A stretch of DNA of 64,000 nucleotides from Erythrophleum ivorense (lineage: Eukaryota; Streptophyta; Magnoliopsida; Fabales; Fabaceae), in NCBI GenBank assembly GCA_026724425.1, contig JAIUCV010000005.1, forward strand, positions 36,615,784 through 36,679,783, in the 5' to 3' direction. The notes beneath the pieces are model-generated. The model saw only the letters and a list, made by a program, of their open reading frames with translations. It did not search any database and had not been told where the DNA came from. The first letter of the stretch is position 1. Each line of letters begins with the position of its first letter. The position numbers were made by a program, and so were the translations under genes. This document shows, in pieces, positions 36,341 through 48,860 of this stretch.

Positions 36341-37195
36341 ATTTCATCCTTGAAATTTAAATACATAAACGCATAGATACATGCCTCAAGAGAATAACTC
36401 TGGGTACTTCTATCCCATCTCTTCCTCTAGCTCCCAGGTTACCTCTTCAAATGTCAGACCTCTCTAGACCACTTTCACCAGAGGAATTTTCTTACTTTTC
36501 AGCTGTTTTAGCTTTGCATCCATAATTCTCTCTAGTGTCACTACATATGAAAGGTTTTCCTGTAATTGAACACACTCATATTCTATGACGTGTGAGGGGT
36601 CTAGTAAATACTTTTTCAATTGGGAGACATAAAAAATATTATGAACTTGGGCTAGGTTTGGAGGTAGGGCTACATGGTAGGCTACAGGTTCAATTTTCTC
36701 AAGGATTTTAAATGAACCAATATACCTAGGACTAAGCTTCTTTATCCTCATAGACCCACCTACCCTAGTCACTGGAGACAATCGGATGAATACATGGTCT
36801 CCAATCTTAAACTCTAACTGCCTTATTCTCTTATGAGTATAACTTTTCTACCTACTATGGGCCATGAAGAGTTTCTTCCTAATCAATTCTATCTGTTGGG
36901 TGGTCTGATCCACAATCTCAGGTCCTATTAGGCTCCTCTCACCTAGATTAACCCAACATATAGGGGATCTACACTTTCTCCTATACAAAGCTTCATAAGG
37001 GACTATCTGAATATTGAAATGACAACTGTTATTATATGCAAATTCTATTAATGGTAAATACGTATCCCAATTACCCCTCATCTCCAACACACATGCCTTC
37101 AACATGTCTTTCAGGTTCTGGATGGTCCTCTTAGTCTAACTATCTGTTTGGGGGTGATATGCAATACTGAATCGCAACCTGATCCTTAAGGCATG
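36341..37195 (-). pseudogene. Ty3/gypsy chromovirus integrase C-terminal half plus chromodomain-type tail
   Basis: The minus strand reads one frame with FSIAYHPQTDS, LKACVLEMRGNWDTYLPLIEFAYNNS (split here by position: 37105 downward), the GPY/F-type block LSPRYIGSFKILEKI, then ALPPNLAQVHNIFYVSQLKKY. It ends with a chromodomain-like GLTFEEVTWELEEE just before the polypurine tract. This arrangement is typical of Tekay/Del-type chromoviruses, whose integrase inserts element cDNA and whose chromodomain directs targeting. Four in-frame stops, all TAG. The rest of pol is missing upstream because the sequence switches to a plus-strand RT piece near 37190. Confidence 0.88.
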
Positions 37196-37240
37196 ATGCC
37201 ATTCGGGCTTACGAATGTACCTGCTATGTTCATGGATTAT
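37180..37240 (+). pseudogene. Small gypsy RT fragment in opposite orientation
   Basis: The plus strand reads GMMPFGLTNVPAMFMDYM, the conserved gypsy RT block (MPFGLTNAPATFM in the family), followed by a stop. It meets the minus-strand integrase head to head and shares the near-palindromic GGCATGATGCC. Confidence 0.75.
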
Positions 37241-37305
37241 ATGAGATAAATCATGGATAGTTCATAACTCCCTGTTCATAACTCCCTATTGAATATAGTC
37301 ATCCA

Positions 37306-37495
37306 TGCTTAATCTATGTGATATTTAATAGGGAGTCCCTAAAATTGCACCTTGTTCTCATGGATAGTTCCTAACTCCCTGTTCATTATAGACCTTTGGT
37401 GATTTAATCTTATTATGAGAGAAATCACAGTGGAGAGTTTTTTGATGTGGTTGCAATTTTAAGGACTCTTTATTGAATATCACATGGATTAAGCA
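37306..37495. repeat. 44-bp inverted repeat (hairpin) with 102-bp spacer
   Basis: Arms 37306-37349 and 37452-37495 match at 39 of 44 positions in inverted orientation, and all five differences are transitions. A direct repeat CATGGATAGTTC..TAACTCCCTGTTCA occurs at about 37243 and 37369. Confidence 0.75.
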
Positions 37496-37499
37496 GTTG

Positions 37500-40400
37500 A
37501 GATCCTTGGGTGGAATGCAAATATTGACAAGGTGGTTGTCAACCTATTGTTACTTTTGCTCTTCAATAGTAAGCGTATGTTGGACAATAGATAGCATACT
37601 TGGGTGGAATGTTAATACCAAAAGGGTTTTTTGAAAATGCACTCTATGTTCTAAGATCAAGCATGTTGATAAAGATTGTCCATTCAGCTATTTAGAAGTT
37701 AAGGATGGCTTTAAGCTACTAAAATAGATAACTAGGATGTAATTAAACCTAAATGTTATAGTGGATTTTAGCTACCAAATTAAAGAAGGTGATTGGCTCA
37801 TGTGGCTCTGAAAAATAGGGTCTCGAGGAATGGCTAAAGTTAGATGGTTTAATGAAGGATATGGGGAGTTTATAAGATATATAAGTTGCATCCTAACTTC
37901 TTCTTCTTAGCAAACTCATTCTAATTTCATCTTTATTTTTAATGAGTTAGTTTCCTCTGAATTTTCTTCAAATAAGTTTTGGGACCATATGTAGATGGAT
38001 CAAACAAAGGGAGAAGAAAGTTCTTAACTAAAAATTAACAATTGGAAAGAAAAGGAGAGATCTAGTGAAGGCCTTAGAAGGATATAATATTAATATGCCT
38101 CATCAAATAAACTTTTTGGATAAACCTATTTCCCTTGTACAACACTATAAGGAACCCTTTATTGCTAGCATGGACAACTTGCTACCTTTAACATAGTTGA
38201 CGAAGACTTTTGAGGAAATTTTCTATTTTGAGTTTGACAATGGTATAGGTCTCTTAGACTATATTGTACTAGAGACCACCAACATTACTCTTGATACCCT
38301 CTTGCCTCCAAATTCACAAATGCTACAAGTTAACCTACTTTAGGACCCCTTTTTCACATAAGATAACTCATATCCCTTTCCTAGAAGAAGCATTTTGCCT
38401 AACCAAGACTTTTATTCTCCTAAGGATTGGAGGGTTCCAAACTTTAATATTCTAACTTTATGGGAAGAGGTTCCTCTTTCTAATAGTAGGAGGTTCAAAC
38501 AATTTTGGACAAGTTTTTTTAAAATTACTTGATTTTATATCAATGAAAGGCCTACATTTAGCAAGACTTTAGAGTTGTAGTCCCTATCAAAGATTTGCAT
38601 TTCCCCTCCACTTCATCTCATTAAGCTCACTTCCTATGGAACTAACAATCTTGAAAGTTTTTCTTAGATTATGGAACAAAGTGCAACATAAACAAAGGAT
38701 AGGACGATCTAAGTTTTGAGATTCTTATTAATTGTAAAAATAAGACTAAAATAGAATGGCAAAATTTTCCTTCTATACCATGTAATGATGAGGAGTTATT
38801 TTGGACTCATCTTTACCTCTACTTTGTGTAACATCATATATTTCAAGCTTATTTCATACTACTTCCATGTCTCATATCATGCAATCTATAAGAGAGTAAG
38901 AAATATGACATTAAAATAAGGCATTATTTAGCGTTGCGTGGCTATAAAATTTTTCTTCAGAGTCCCGTAGGCCATATGGACTCATGTATCACATTATCAT
39001 ATTTAATTACATGGATACAACTCATTTTCATCACTAAAAGTGGCCTACAACTCGTGAAAACCAAAGGGAAGCATAAAACTCATGCTTATATTTTTGGCCA
39101 GAATTTTACCATTTCTATCACAAACTTTAAAAAATCATAACTAATTTTAGAAAAATAAAAATTATGCATTATTGGCCATTATGGAAAGCTACATATGTCT
39201 AATTTATACTAAAAATATGTCCAAGCCATGAGACATAACACAAAAGATGTTTGACATTCAAAAAGGTCCAGAGGTCTGGCTGTCTACTGGTGCTATCACA
39301 AGTTTCTGCAACAAAATTCAAAAATATCCAATTAATTTTAAAAAATTCAATCCATGTAAATGATATGAATCTAGAAAGATAAAGATGTTAGTTAGAGGAA
39401 AAAAATAACTCCAGACTAGTTTAGGCACGTCTAGACCTCAAAACCTAATCAAATAATACTTGAGGTCAGTTAGAGCACCTGATATTGGGCAGGAACTTCA
39501 AAAATTCATATTTCCCTTTCTAGAAATCCAAATGAGGTGCTTCTAGTTGTCACAAGTCACTGGGAATATTTAGTTTTTCTATATAAAATTTCATGGTAAT
39601 TGAACATCATTTGGGCCCTGTGTGATAAATTTTATTTTCAGACCTAAGTAAATAGTAACATGACCAAAACCAGAATTTTTGCCAATTTTAAAAATTCATC
39701 AAATATTCTTTAGACCTTCAAAAAATTTATTCTTTAGCTTCCCAAAAAGATTTCAACAACCTCTAATTGTATGCTAAATTTCAGAACAAGAAGAGTTTAT
39801 TTGAACAAAAAGTGATATAAGGTTCCAAATTGGTTCATTCTTGGTCCATACAAGATACCAAAATGTCCAAATGGCTTTCCTTGGAGTTTGCCACTTCTTG
39901 GGCAACTCTAAAAGCATAAATAGGACTTGTGTGAGCCACCTAAATGGTCCTAAACCCCATGCATCTCCATTTGACCATTCTACTTCCATTTGCACACAAT
40001 TGCATAATGCCATTCAAGAAGCTATTTTGCCATAACATACTTATTTTATATTCTAATTGTCACATAACATAATCTCTCATTTATATATCACTTATTAACA
40101 TAATTATACATGTTCAAAAGGTCATAGACCATATACAACAATTGGTTACATTATTTGACATCAATATGACCTTAAAGAACAAAATTCCAGCACTTTAGTG
40201 TCATGTTTTCATTTCTCATGCAGTTGGCTTCTATTCCCTTAGTCTCTTGGTCCACTTAGCATGCTAGAATATTGGAGAGGAGGGAATGAGATTCAAAGAA
40301 TCCCAATAGCTCATCTCCTATTTTAACCATACATAAAGTATGCAAAATTATGTCTTACAAATACATTCATGGCATATCAACATGTGCAAATATTCAAGAA

Positions 40401-42960
40401 GCACTTTCAACATTTGAGCAAGTCATACATGACATACAAAGGCTTGCCAAGAAAGTGGATTGCCTTACCCATTCACTTGTGGATGTTAGACTTGCCTCAC
40501 CCATTCTTTAAGAGGTTCTTAGACTCAACCTTGCTCTTGGGAGTCAACCTCACTTTTTGGGAGACTCTTTACTTTGTCTCAACTAATTCTAAGGGTTCTT
40601 CGTCTCACCACTCTCAAGCAAACCAAAGCAAGTATCATAAATATCATTTGAAAACATAATGCATCATCATGGTACCAAGGCATATGAAATCATGCTAGAA
40701 TACTTTTCATGACTTAAAATACACACACACACACATTCAAAGACAAGCCAAGCATACAATCATGCATGAGAGAAGGAAGAGTGAGCTACCTTTGCCATAC
40801 AAGCATACTTTTTCTTTAAATTTCCCCTCTTTCTTCTCGGCCTAACCAAAAGCTTAGGGAACATTAACTTCTCTTAACCTAAATATACCAAAAGAAATAT
40901 GAATTACTTATGGGAACAAGCCTTGGCATTATACATACTTTACATGATACTGCTTTAGTCTATGGCCCCATTATACTTCTATAAGGCACTTAATGAAGCA
41001 ATTATAAGAATTCATGATCTTGGCTCCCTACTCTCCTTCAATCTATGATTTTTGACTCTATTTAGACTCCTTAGAGTCATCACACAATTATTTTAAGGAG
41101 TCTAGTTAGGAGTTACTTCATTATGCTATATTATAGAGCCTACACTTCCATCTCACTATCTATGGCTTCTAAAATTTTTTCAAGGCTTCCTCTTATCCTC
41201 TTCCATCATATATGACTAAAAAATAAGCTTGAAACAAATTAAAACTTTCCCTTGGTACTCTTTTTAGCCTAGGCCGAAACCAAGCTCTATATGAGTACCA
41301 AGTGGGTTTACTTCCTTTTCTTGATGGAAGATGTATATAAGAAGCTTCTTAGGGACCCTAAGAACTCATATAAGTTCTTAAACAATTGAAAATGCTACTA
41401 AGAAGCTTCAAACAAATCATAATGCAACACACTTCCTAATATCCATATCTTACATTTTAATGCATTTCAATTAATTTCACTTGCCTAATTTTGTTCCTCT
41501 CCCATCCAAACCTCTAGTTTACTCATGTTTTAGTCCCAATTGCCTCTCCTTCAATAATTCCCTAGAATGGCCGAATAAATGGGGAGAAGAAAAACAAAGA
41601 AAGAGCATGTATTTCAAGTGGTAACTTACCTTGTTGGATTCCTTGTTCCATGGAGAAAATTATGCCATCAAAAGTTCCCTCAAAATCCTCCCTTCTTCCA
41701 AGAAATCAGCAATGAATTTGCCCCTTTTTTGAAACTAAAACCACCAATGGAAAGGGCTTGAGGAGAGAAAGAATATTGGTAAAAACAAGACCATGAAATT
41801 TGGTGGATTTCCATACCCTTTTTGCCTTCTTTTCCCTTCTCTCTCTTCCCTCTTTAGACGCCATACTAGACCTGTTAGAGCTGCTAGAAGTTGATGGCAG
41901 AATGAGGAAGAAAAGGCATGCCACTTTTAAAAAGAAGAAAAGAGATTTTTGTAACTTTTCACTTTATTTATGTTTTTGCCATTGTACTTTGACCAAGCCG
42001 TTTGAACTCATTTTAGATCCTTTTTTAGAACTGTCTTTTCCATTATAGAATTTAGGTTCTCTAATTTATAAAAGGCCTTTGGAATTATTTAATTTGAATT
42101 TAAAACCATTCCAGACCATTCAGTTAAAATTTTGGCCAACCAATAGCCGAAATAACTCACCAGAAGGGTTTCAATTGTCCTAAGGGTTCCCATGATTTTC
42201 AGAGCCTTTGAGAACCCCAGAAAGCTTAAAATTTTCATTTAAAAAGTCCTCCTATGAGTTTTTCAAAGGTTGTCCATATTTACGAAAATGTCACTAGCCT
42301 TTTAGCAAATTTTTTAAATCACTCTGATCCTGATTTCTGGGCAACTCAATGCTCAAATCTTTATTTTCTATTATTTTAAATTTTATCCTACTTTTAGTTA
42401 GCCCCAATTTCTTCTATTTCTGGGACTTTCTTTTGTATCTGGGCCATTTCTGACATTTATAGAGAAACTAAACATCGCATTTCTCACGTTTACAAAAGGA
42501 CCAAATGTTACACTTTGCTTTAGCTAAGAAAGGAATATTAGCTCTTGACCGCTTTAATGGTTTTTTATCTACTAGGTGGAATTGCTTCAACTTAAACATC
42601 TACTCATTACAATAAAGGATGACTTCAAGAAAAGGTAGGGCTAATTCAAGGTAACAAGTAGAGGTAATTAACCAAATGTTGTCTAATGAGTTCAGGCCCT
42701 ATATCCTAAAATGTAAAGACCTTGATCTACTCAAGGCTAACTAGTAGAATAATCCTACATGGAAAAGGAGATGGGAAGAGGACATTAAAAAAGCTTAGAG
42801 AAAGAAGTTCATAATTGAAGAATTGATCTTTAATGAAGTTCTACCATGGATTATGGATTCCTCTTTCACAGACTAGTATGAGACTTCTTCAAATGCATGG
42901 GCTTAGGAAGCTGCCCAAAAGAAGCTTCCCCAAGTGCCATGAAAATCCTAAGTTGGAGTT
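37500..42960 (+). pseudogene. Decayed coding sequence of unknown origin, split by a solo LTR
   Basis: Outside the LTR (38827-42512), the plus strand gives protein-like but broken stretches, e.g. KVRWFNEGYGEFI (37830s), INFLDKPISLVQHYKEPF (38110s), KDWRVPNFNILTLWEEVPLS (38420s). Removing the LTR and one CTTTG copy lets one frame run through the junction (NDEELFWTHLYLYF | ALAKKGILALDRFNG). I do not recognise a family. It may be an internal region of an unclassified element or a dead gene copy. Confidence 0.4.
38827..42512 (-). mobile_element. G1 solo LTR, 3686 bp, exact target duplication CTTTG
   Basis: Plus-strand ends are TGTAACATCATA and AAATGTTACA, with CTTTG at 38822-38826 and 42513-42517. 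Contains the G1 landmarks (TTAGCGTTGCGTGGC near 38928; GGGAGACTCTTTACTTTGTCTC-type tandem block near 40440-40610). No interior sequence lies beside it, so it is a solo LTR. Confidence 0.9.
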
Positions 42961-44407
42961 ATTGAGGACGTAAAAAGGCCTTAGTTATTCATAGATTAAA
43001 AATATTAGCATGAAAATATATGCCAAATGTTATCTTTCTTTAAAAACTATTTTATGGAGATTTATTGGATCATTTAGGCCCTAGAAATATAAAAGAATAA
43101 TATAGGAAATAAAATATTTAGGTGAAAATTTGGGATTAAAATCTATAATTTCTATTGAGGGCCAAATTATAAATTTGGCCAAACCTTGAAAATGGAATAG
43201 CTGACTCTTTGTGAAAGACAAGAAACATGTAGAAGCTTATTGTCATCATATTACATCACTCAACTTGCCCATTAAGAAACAATCTTAACCCTTCGTCAAA
43301 GTTCAACTTGGCAAAAATCCAATGACTATAAGGCACAAGCCTTTCTTCCCATTTTGCACCATTAATGGTAAAAAGAGAAGAAAGAGAGTGAGAAGCATGA
43401 GAAAGGGAGGAAGAAGAAAAAGGAAAGGAAAAAAAAAAAGACAAAAAGGAGTAAAAGAGGTTGGGGAAATAGTTAAGAACATACCACTTTATCTTTGTCT
43501 AGTCTATAAGTGCAGTTTATGTGTTCCGAGAATACCCAAAAAAATAATATATATATATATATATACATATATATATGTATAATTTAGAATTTTATTATTA
43601 CATATTTGGTATATTTAATTCAAAAATTTTATTATGAGATGATTAATATATTTAATTGAGGAATTTTATTATAAAATATTGAGTATATTTAATTAAAGAA
43701 TTTTATTATTAAATATTTAGTATATTTAATTTGGGAATTTACCATTAAATGTTGGAATTTATTACATGTTTAGAATTTATTAGTATTGTGCCATTTGATT
43801 CTTATGAAATGTGACCTAGATAATTTGAAATAAAATTAAATGGCTATATGATTATGAATAGGGATAATAATTTGATGTAGAACAAGAAATAATGTTTAGA
43901 TGAAGACAAGGTTCTTGAGAAATAAACTCATGTGATGAGATGATTTTCAAAGACAGATTCTATGAACCAATCACTAAAAGATAGGGTTCTTAAGGATAAA
44001 ATTTTAATGAGATGATTTTCATCTATTAGAGATAGAATTCCTAACTATATAGAAAGAGACAACTCTCTATTTATTTAAAGGAAAAGTTATAATTATATGG
44101 GAACAAAGGGCATCAGAAATCCCTCTCAGGTTTAGTCCTAATTCCCTAAGGACAAAGGTATGACGTGAGGGGCCACTGGGTAAAAGACCTTCAAGTGACT
44201 TCAAGTTTCAGGTTTTAGGTTTTGAATTATGGATTCACACTAGGGGATGTCCTAGCTATGTTTGCTTTTACCCATGATGATTATATGTTTTAATGATCAT
44301 AAGGATTAAGGAGAATGGTCTTCCTTTTTGACAATGCTAAAAACCTAGGTCTCACACCAAGTAGCATGGGGTACTTGGCAAGTTACCTATGATTACAAAA
44401 CCCTATA
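42961..44407. other. AT-rich repeat-derived sequence with microsatellite and minisatellite
   Basis: Holds an AT/AC microsatellite (43545-43580), the 37-bp minisatellite below, and GC-richer text near 44100-44250 resembling a decayed LTR. No intact gene. Confidence 0.45.
43588..43772. repeat. 37-bp minisatellite, about five units
   Basis: Units begin AATTTTATTAT (the last one degenerate) at 43588, 43625, 43662, 43699 and 43736, an exact period of 37 bp. Each contains a TATATTTAATT core, lost in the last unit. Confidence 0.85.
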
Positions 44408-47400
44408 TGTAATACCATACTATTTCTAACATTGATCCTCTTTTGTGCAAGTGAGAGTATATAATTCTTCAAAGAAATCCTAAGAAAATGAATTAAAATA
44501 ATGAATTAAATTGCGTTGTGTAGTGGATAAATTTTTCATTTCGTGTCTCCGGGGCCCCATGAACTCACTAACAACATTCTTTAATTATTATCCATTCATA
44601 CAAAATCATAACATTCTCAAAACTTAGCACAAACCATGGATCAAGGGTTAAAACCCCAAAATTCTATTCATTCATCGTGGCTGTACAGTGACAAATTTCA
44701 GGGTCAATTTTGAAAAATCATAACTAAATGTAGAAAACTTGAAATCACACAAATCATAGCTTTCTAGAAAGCCCTAGATGTCAAATTTACACTAAAAATA
44801 AGTCCTAGCCATGAAAACCTCATCTGGGTCACATTTGATAATAGAAAAGATAGGAAGGTCTAACTACCCTTTGGTACTGATACAGATTACTAATATAAAT
44901 TTTGGAAATTCATAATTAATTTCACAAAAATTCACTCTATGTAATCAATATTAATTGGAAAGATACAGATGTTAACTAGAGGAAAAATATAATCCCAAGC
45001 CAATTCAGATGCAATCAGACCCTGAAATTTAATCAAATAGTACCACGAGTCTGATTGTGCATTAGGTACTGGATAACAACTTCAAAAATTAATATCTCCA
45101 TATCTAGACATCCAAATGAGGTGCTTCTAATTGTTACAAGTCACTCAGACAGTCTAGTTTCTCCCTATAAAGTTTCATGGCAATTGGGCATCGTTTGCCC
45201 TATGAATGATAGAGAACAAATTTCAGACTATATGAACAGTACACTGACCAAAGCCAGAAAATTTGCCAACTTCAGAAATTCACCAAATATTATGTAGACC
45301 TCCAAATATTACCCACTTTAACTTCTCAAAAAGCTATCAACATGCTCTAAAGGTATGCAAAATTTCAAACTAAGAAGAGCTCATTTGGATAAAAAGTAAC
45401 TTAGCCTCACAATATGGTCAATTTTGGTTTCCATAAGGTGTCAAGTTTGTCCAAATGGCTTCTCTAATGGTTTGGCACCTCTTGAGCAAGTGTAAAAGCA
45501 TGAATATGACTTGTAGGAACTATTCAAGTGATCTCAAGCCTCATACATCTCAATTTGACCATTCCATACCCAAGAATACACTATATACATAAGCCATTCA
45601 AGAAGCTAAATCCTACATTTGCATTGATTTCATGCCACATGTGGTCCATACAAGATTTATACATCATATTACAATTGTTCATAGTCTTACATCTCAAAAA
45701 TTATATGTACAAGCTCACTTTGACATTCCATTACAAGTAAGGTTACATAATAAAAAAAATGCAACTTCTCAAGGTTCTTGACTTGTATTTCTTGGTCCTT
45801 GAGAGCCACCTAGAGTCATAGGGATAAAGGAGGGAAGGGGAGTGAGATTCATATAATCTCAATAGCTCATACACACATTCATGACATATACACATCACAG
45901 CATATGTATGAAAGGTTTAACAACCATAAAGTATGCAAAGTCACAATTTTCATGCAACTTATTTATATTCAAGCCAAGAACATACTCTATGAACTTTTGG
46001 TTTTGCCTCACCCAATTTCTAGGACTTTTGGATTTGCCTCATTTTTGGTCTAGGGACTTTTGACTTGGCCTCACCCTTCCAAGAGACTTTTGGCCTTGTC
46101 TCACTCATACCATGATACTTTTGGCATCTCCTCACCTTCATTAAGGGACTTTTGGCATCGCCTCACCCTTATGAGCCATTTCCACAACCAAGACTATTCA
46201 ATAAGATACATTGGTACCAATGTAATGTCAAGACATCAAGTATCATGTTATCAAGTCACAAGAACATACACAAACATACAATGACACACATATACACTCA
46301 AGAATGCAAGGAGAATGAAGTGGAGAGCTACCTTGAATTTTGCAAGCTTTCCTTTGTCTTATTCCTCCCTCTTTTTGGGCTCACAAGTATACCTAGGTGG
46401 GTTGGTGTTCTCTTGGCCTAAATACCATAAATAACACACAATTACACACTTGAAGCAAGCCAAGACACTAAACTCACTCTTGAACACACACTTGATTCCA
46501 TAAGTAGCATAATGGTTCCATAAATGGCCTATTGAAGCAACCTTCACAATTTAAGCTCTAGGCTCCCATTTCTTTCCATTTCTAGGCCTCTTGGCCTCAT
46601 TCAAAGTCATTGGAGCTCTCACACAATTATTTGCACTAGCTTAGAATTAAGTTGCTTCACAAAGTACCATTATGGACAATATTGTCCCATCTCCCATTCC
46701 ATGGCTCCTAAATTTTTTTCAATGGTCTCTCCCATCTTCTAACATCATATAAAGTCCCAAACTAAGGCTAGAACAAATTAAAACATGCTCTATCCCATCC
46801 ATCCTAGCTTGGTCGAACCTATAAGCAATAATGGGGTTCTTGGAGTTTCAAATTTTTCCTTGATGGGAGAGCCACTTAGAAACCTTCCTAAGAGTCTTAG
46901 GGGATCAAGGGAACACTCAAATAGCCAAAGAATTACTCACACAAAATCAAATTTCATAAAACCCTAAAAAAGCCTACACTTTTCTATCTTATTTTTCATA
47001 GGTTTTTCTTGTAATTTCTTGCCATGTTTATCTTTCTCATGGTCTAAAACCCTAGTTCTTCCCTTGTTTTTGGGTAGAAAATCCTCCCCCTATATGGTTT
47101 TATATGAGGCTGAAACACCCCCCAAGAAGAAGCAAGAGAATAAAGCAACATAAGCAAGAATTTACCTTAGATTCAAGTATGTATTTAATGCTTTTCCTTC
47201 TTGGTTTATTTCTCCTCAAATAATTCGAACCCTTCCCCTAAGTTCTGGACCAAAAGTAGAACCATTCATCTCAAATAAACCATGAAAGAGAGGAGGAGGG
47301 ATATGAATAAGATTGGAAGAAGATGGAGTATGAAATTCCTTAGATTTTCTTACCTTTCTTGCCTTTTTCTTCCTCTTTTTCTCCTTCTCTTGGTGCTCCT

Positions 47401-48024
47401 AAAGGAGTTGAAAATTTTCTATATTTTGGGCAGAAAAGGTCATGCTTAAGAAGGTGGAAGAAGAGACAAGAAGCTTATGGAACATTCAAGAAACTCACTT
47501 CTTCAAAAATTTCAATTTCATCCTTCCGTAATGGCAATTTCGTTTTGGCTTCATTTTAGCTCCTTTTTGAAAACTGTCTTTGCATTATAAAATTTAGATT
47601 CTTAATTTAATAAAATGCCTTTAGAATCATTCAAATTGGAGTTAAAACCTTTCTGAATGAATCTGTCAAAGTTCAGGCTCATCGCCATTGAAAAACTTAC
47701 ACCGGAGAGGTTTGACTAGTCCTGGGGCTTTCCATGGTTTTTGGGGCCTCTGAAAACCCTGGGCAACTCAAATTTCTCATTTAAAAAGTCCTCTTGTGTA
47801 TTTTTTCAAAAGTTGCAATTATTTATGAAAATGTCATTACATTTCGTCAATTTTTGTCACAAATTGTTTCACCATCCTAGCTCCGTTTTTCTTTCCGTCT
47901 GAACCTAGAATTATCATTTTTAGGAGTCTAGGACTCTACCCAAATTTTTGGGGACATTATCTAGCTCATTTCAGAGGACTTGCTTTTATACGACTCATTT
48001 TGTCATTTTATTACATTCGTTACA
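44408..48024 (-). mobile_element. G1 solo LTR, 3617 bp, exact target duplication CTATA
   Basis: Plus-strand ends are TGTAATACCATAC and CATTCGTTACA, with CTATA at 44403-44407 and 48025-48029. Shares TTGCGTTGTGTAGTGG near 44513 and the tandem GGACTTTTGGC block (45989-46170) with other G1 LTRs. Confidence 0.9.
45989..46170. repeat. Tandem GGACTTTTGGC..CCTCACC block inside G1 LTR
   Basis: About five to six units of about 35 bp with consensus GGGACTTTTGGCNTNGCCTCACC. The same block recurs in the other G1 copies near 31490-31575, 40440-40610 and 50095-50280 with different unit numbers. Confidence 0.75.
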
Positions 48025-48029
48025 CTATA

Positions 48030-48860
48030 TCTATACTAGGTAGTATGAGATGCTTGGTATGGTGCTTTGGAACTTATCTTTCATATGAACAACATTTTCA
48101 AGGAAGGATCATTTATGTCTCCTTAGAAGGGCATTTACAATGATATAATGTGAAAATGTTATGATAATAAAGCATGCACTAAGTTTATAGGGTACTCAAA
48201 AGAAATGAATCAAGCTTGTGGCATATTGCTTCAATGTATGACCTTAAAAAATGATAAATGAACGAATGCCATTATGTTTGTGTTGTCATTATGTGTAATA
48301 TAGCTAATATTGCATCTAAATAAGATTATGCAATGCAATTCTATAAGATATGAGCACAGTTTCATTAATCATGCCATAAAATGGGATATTTGAATATGAC
48401 ACCTTTGAAAAGTTATCTCATACACAATAATGATTTTATTAAAGGGTCTGAACATGCATTAAAATAAATATGTGTACAACTCTTGATGTTCTCACATATG
48501 AGTGGCTTTTTATATGCTATGAATTCTTTGTTATCCTTTTATGATAGAGACTATAATGGAAATAAAAGAAAAATGATTTTTGCACATGATGCAGTTAACT
48601 TATAACTAGCTTTCCAAAATTAACTATGTTCTTATTAAGAATGTAAATTCTTGCTACACTTAGTGATGTGTTCAGACAGGAACTTTAGTACCAATAATAT
48701 AATACTATATTAAGATAGCACTTAATTTATATCACAAAGTACCTATAGTATCCATTTTTATAAACTCAATACCTTTAATAGTAGAATTTACCGACATTAA
48801 ATGTCAAATTAATTCATTTCTAATTAAATGGACCATTTCAACTTACCAAACTTATCTCCC
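48030..48860. other. Unclassified AT-rich sequence
   Basis: No coding frame or element end recognised. Confidence 0.4.
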
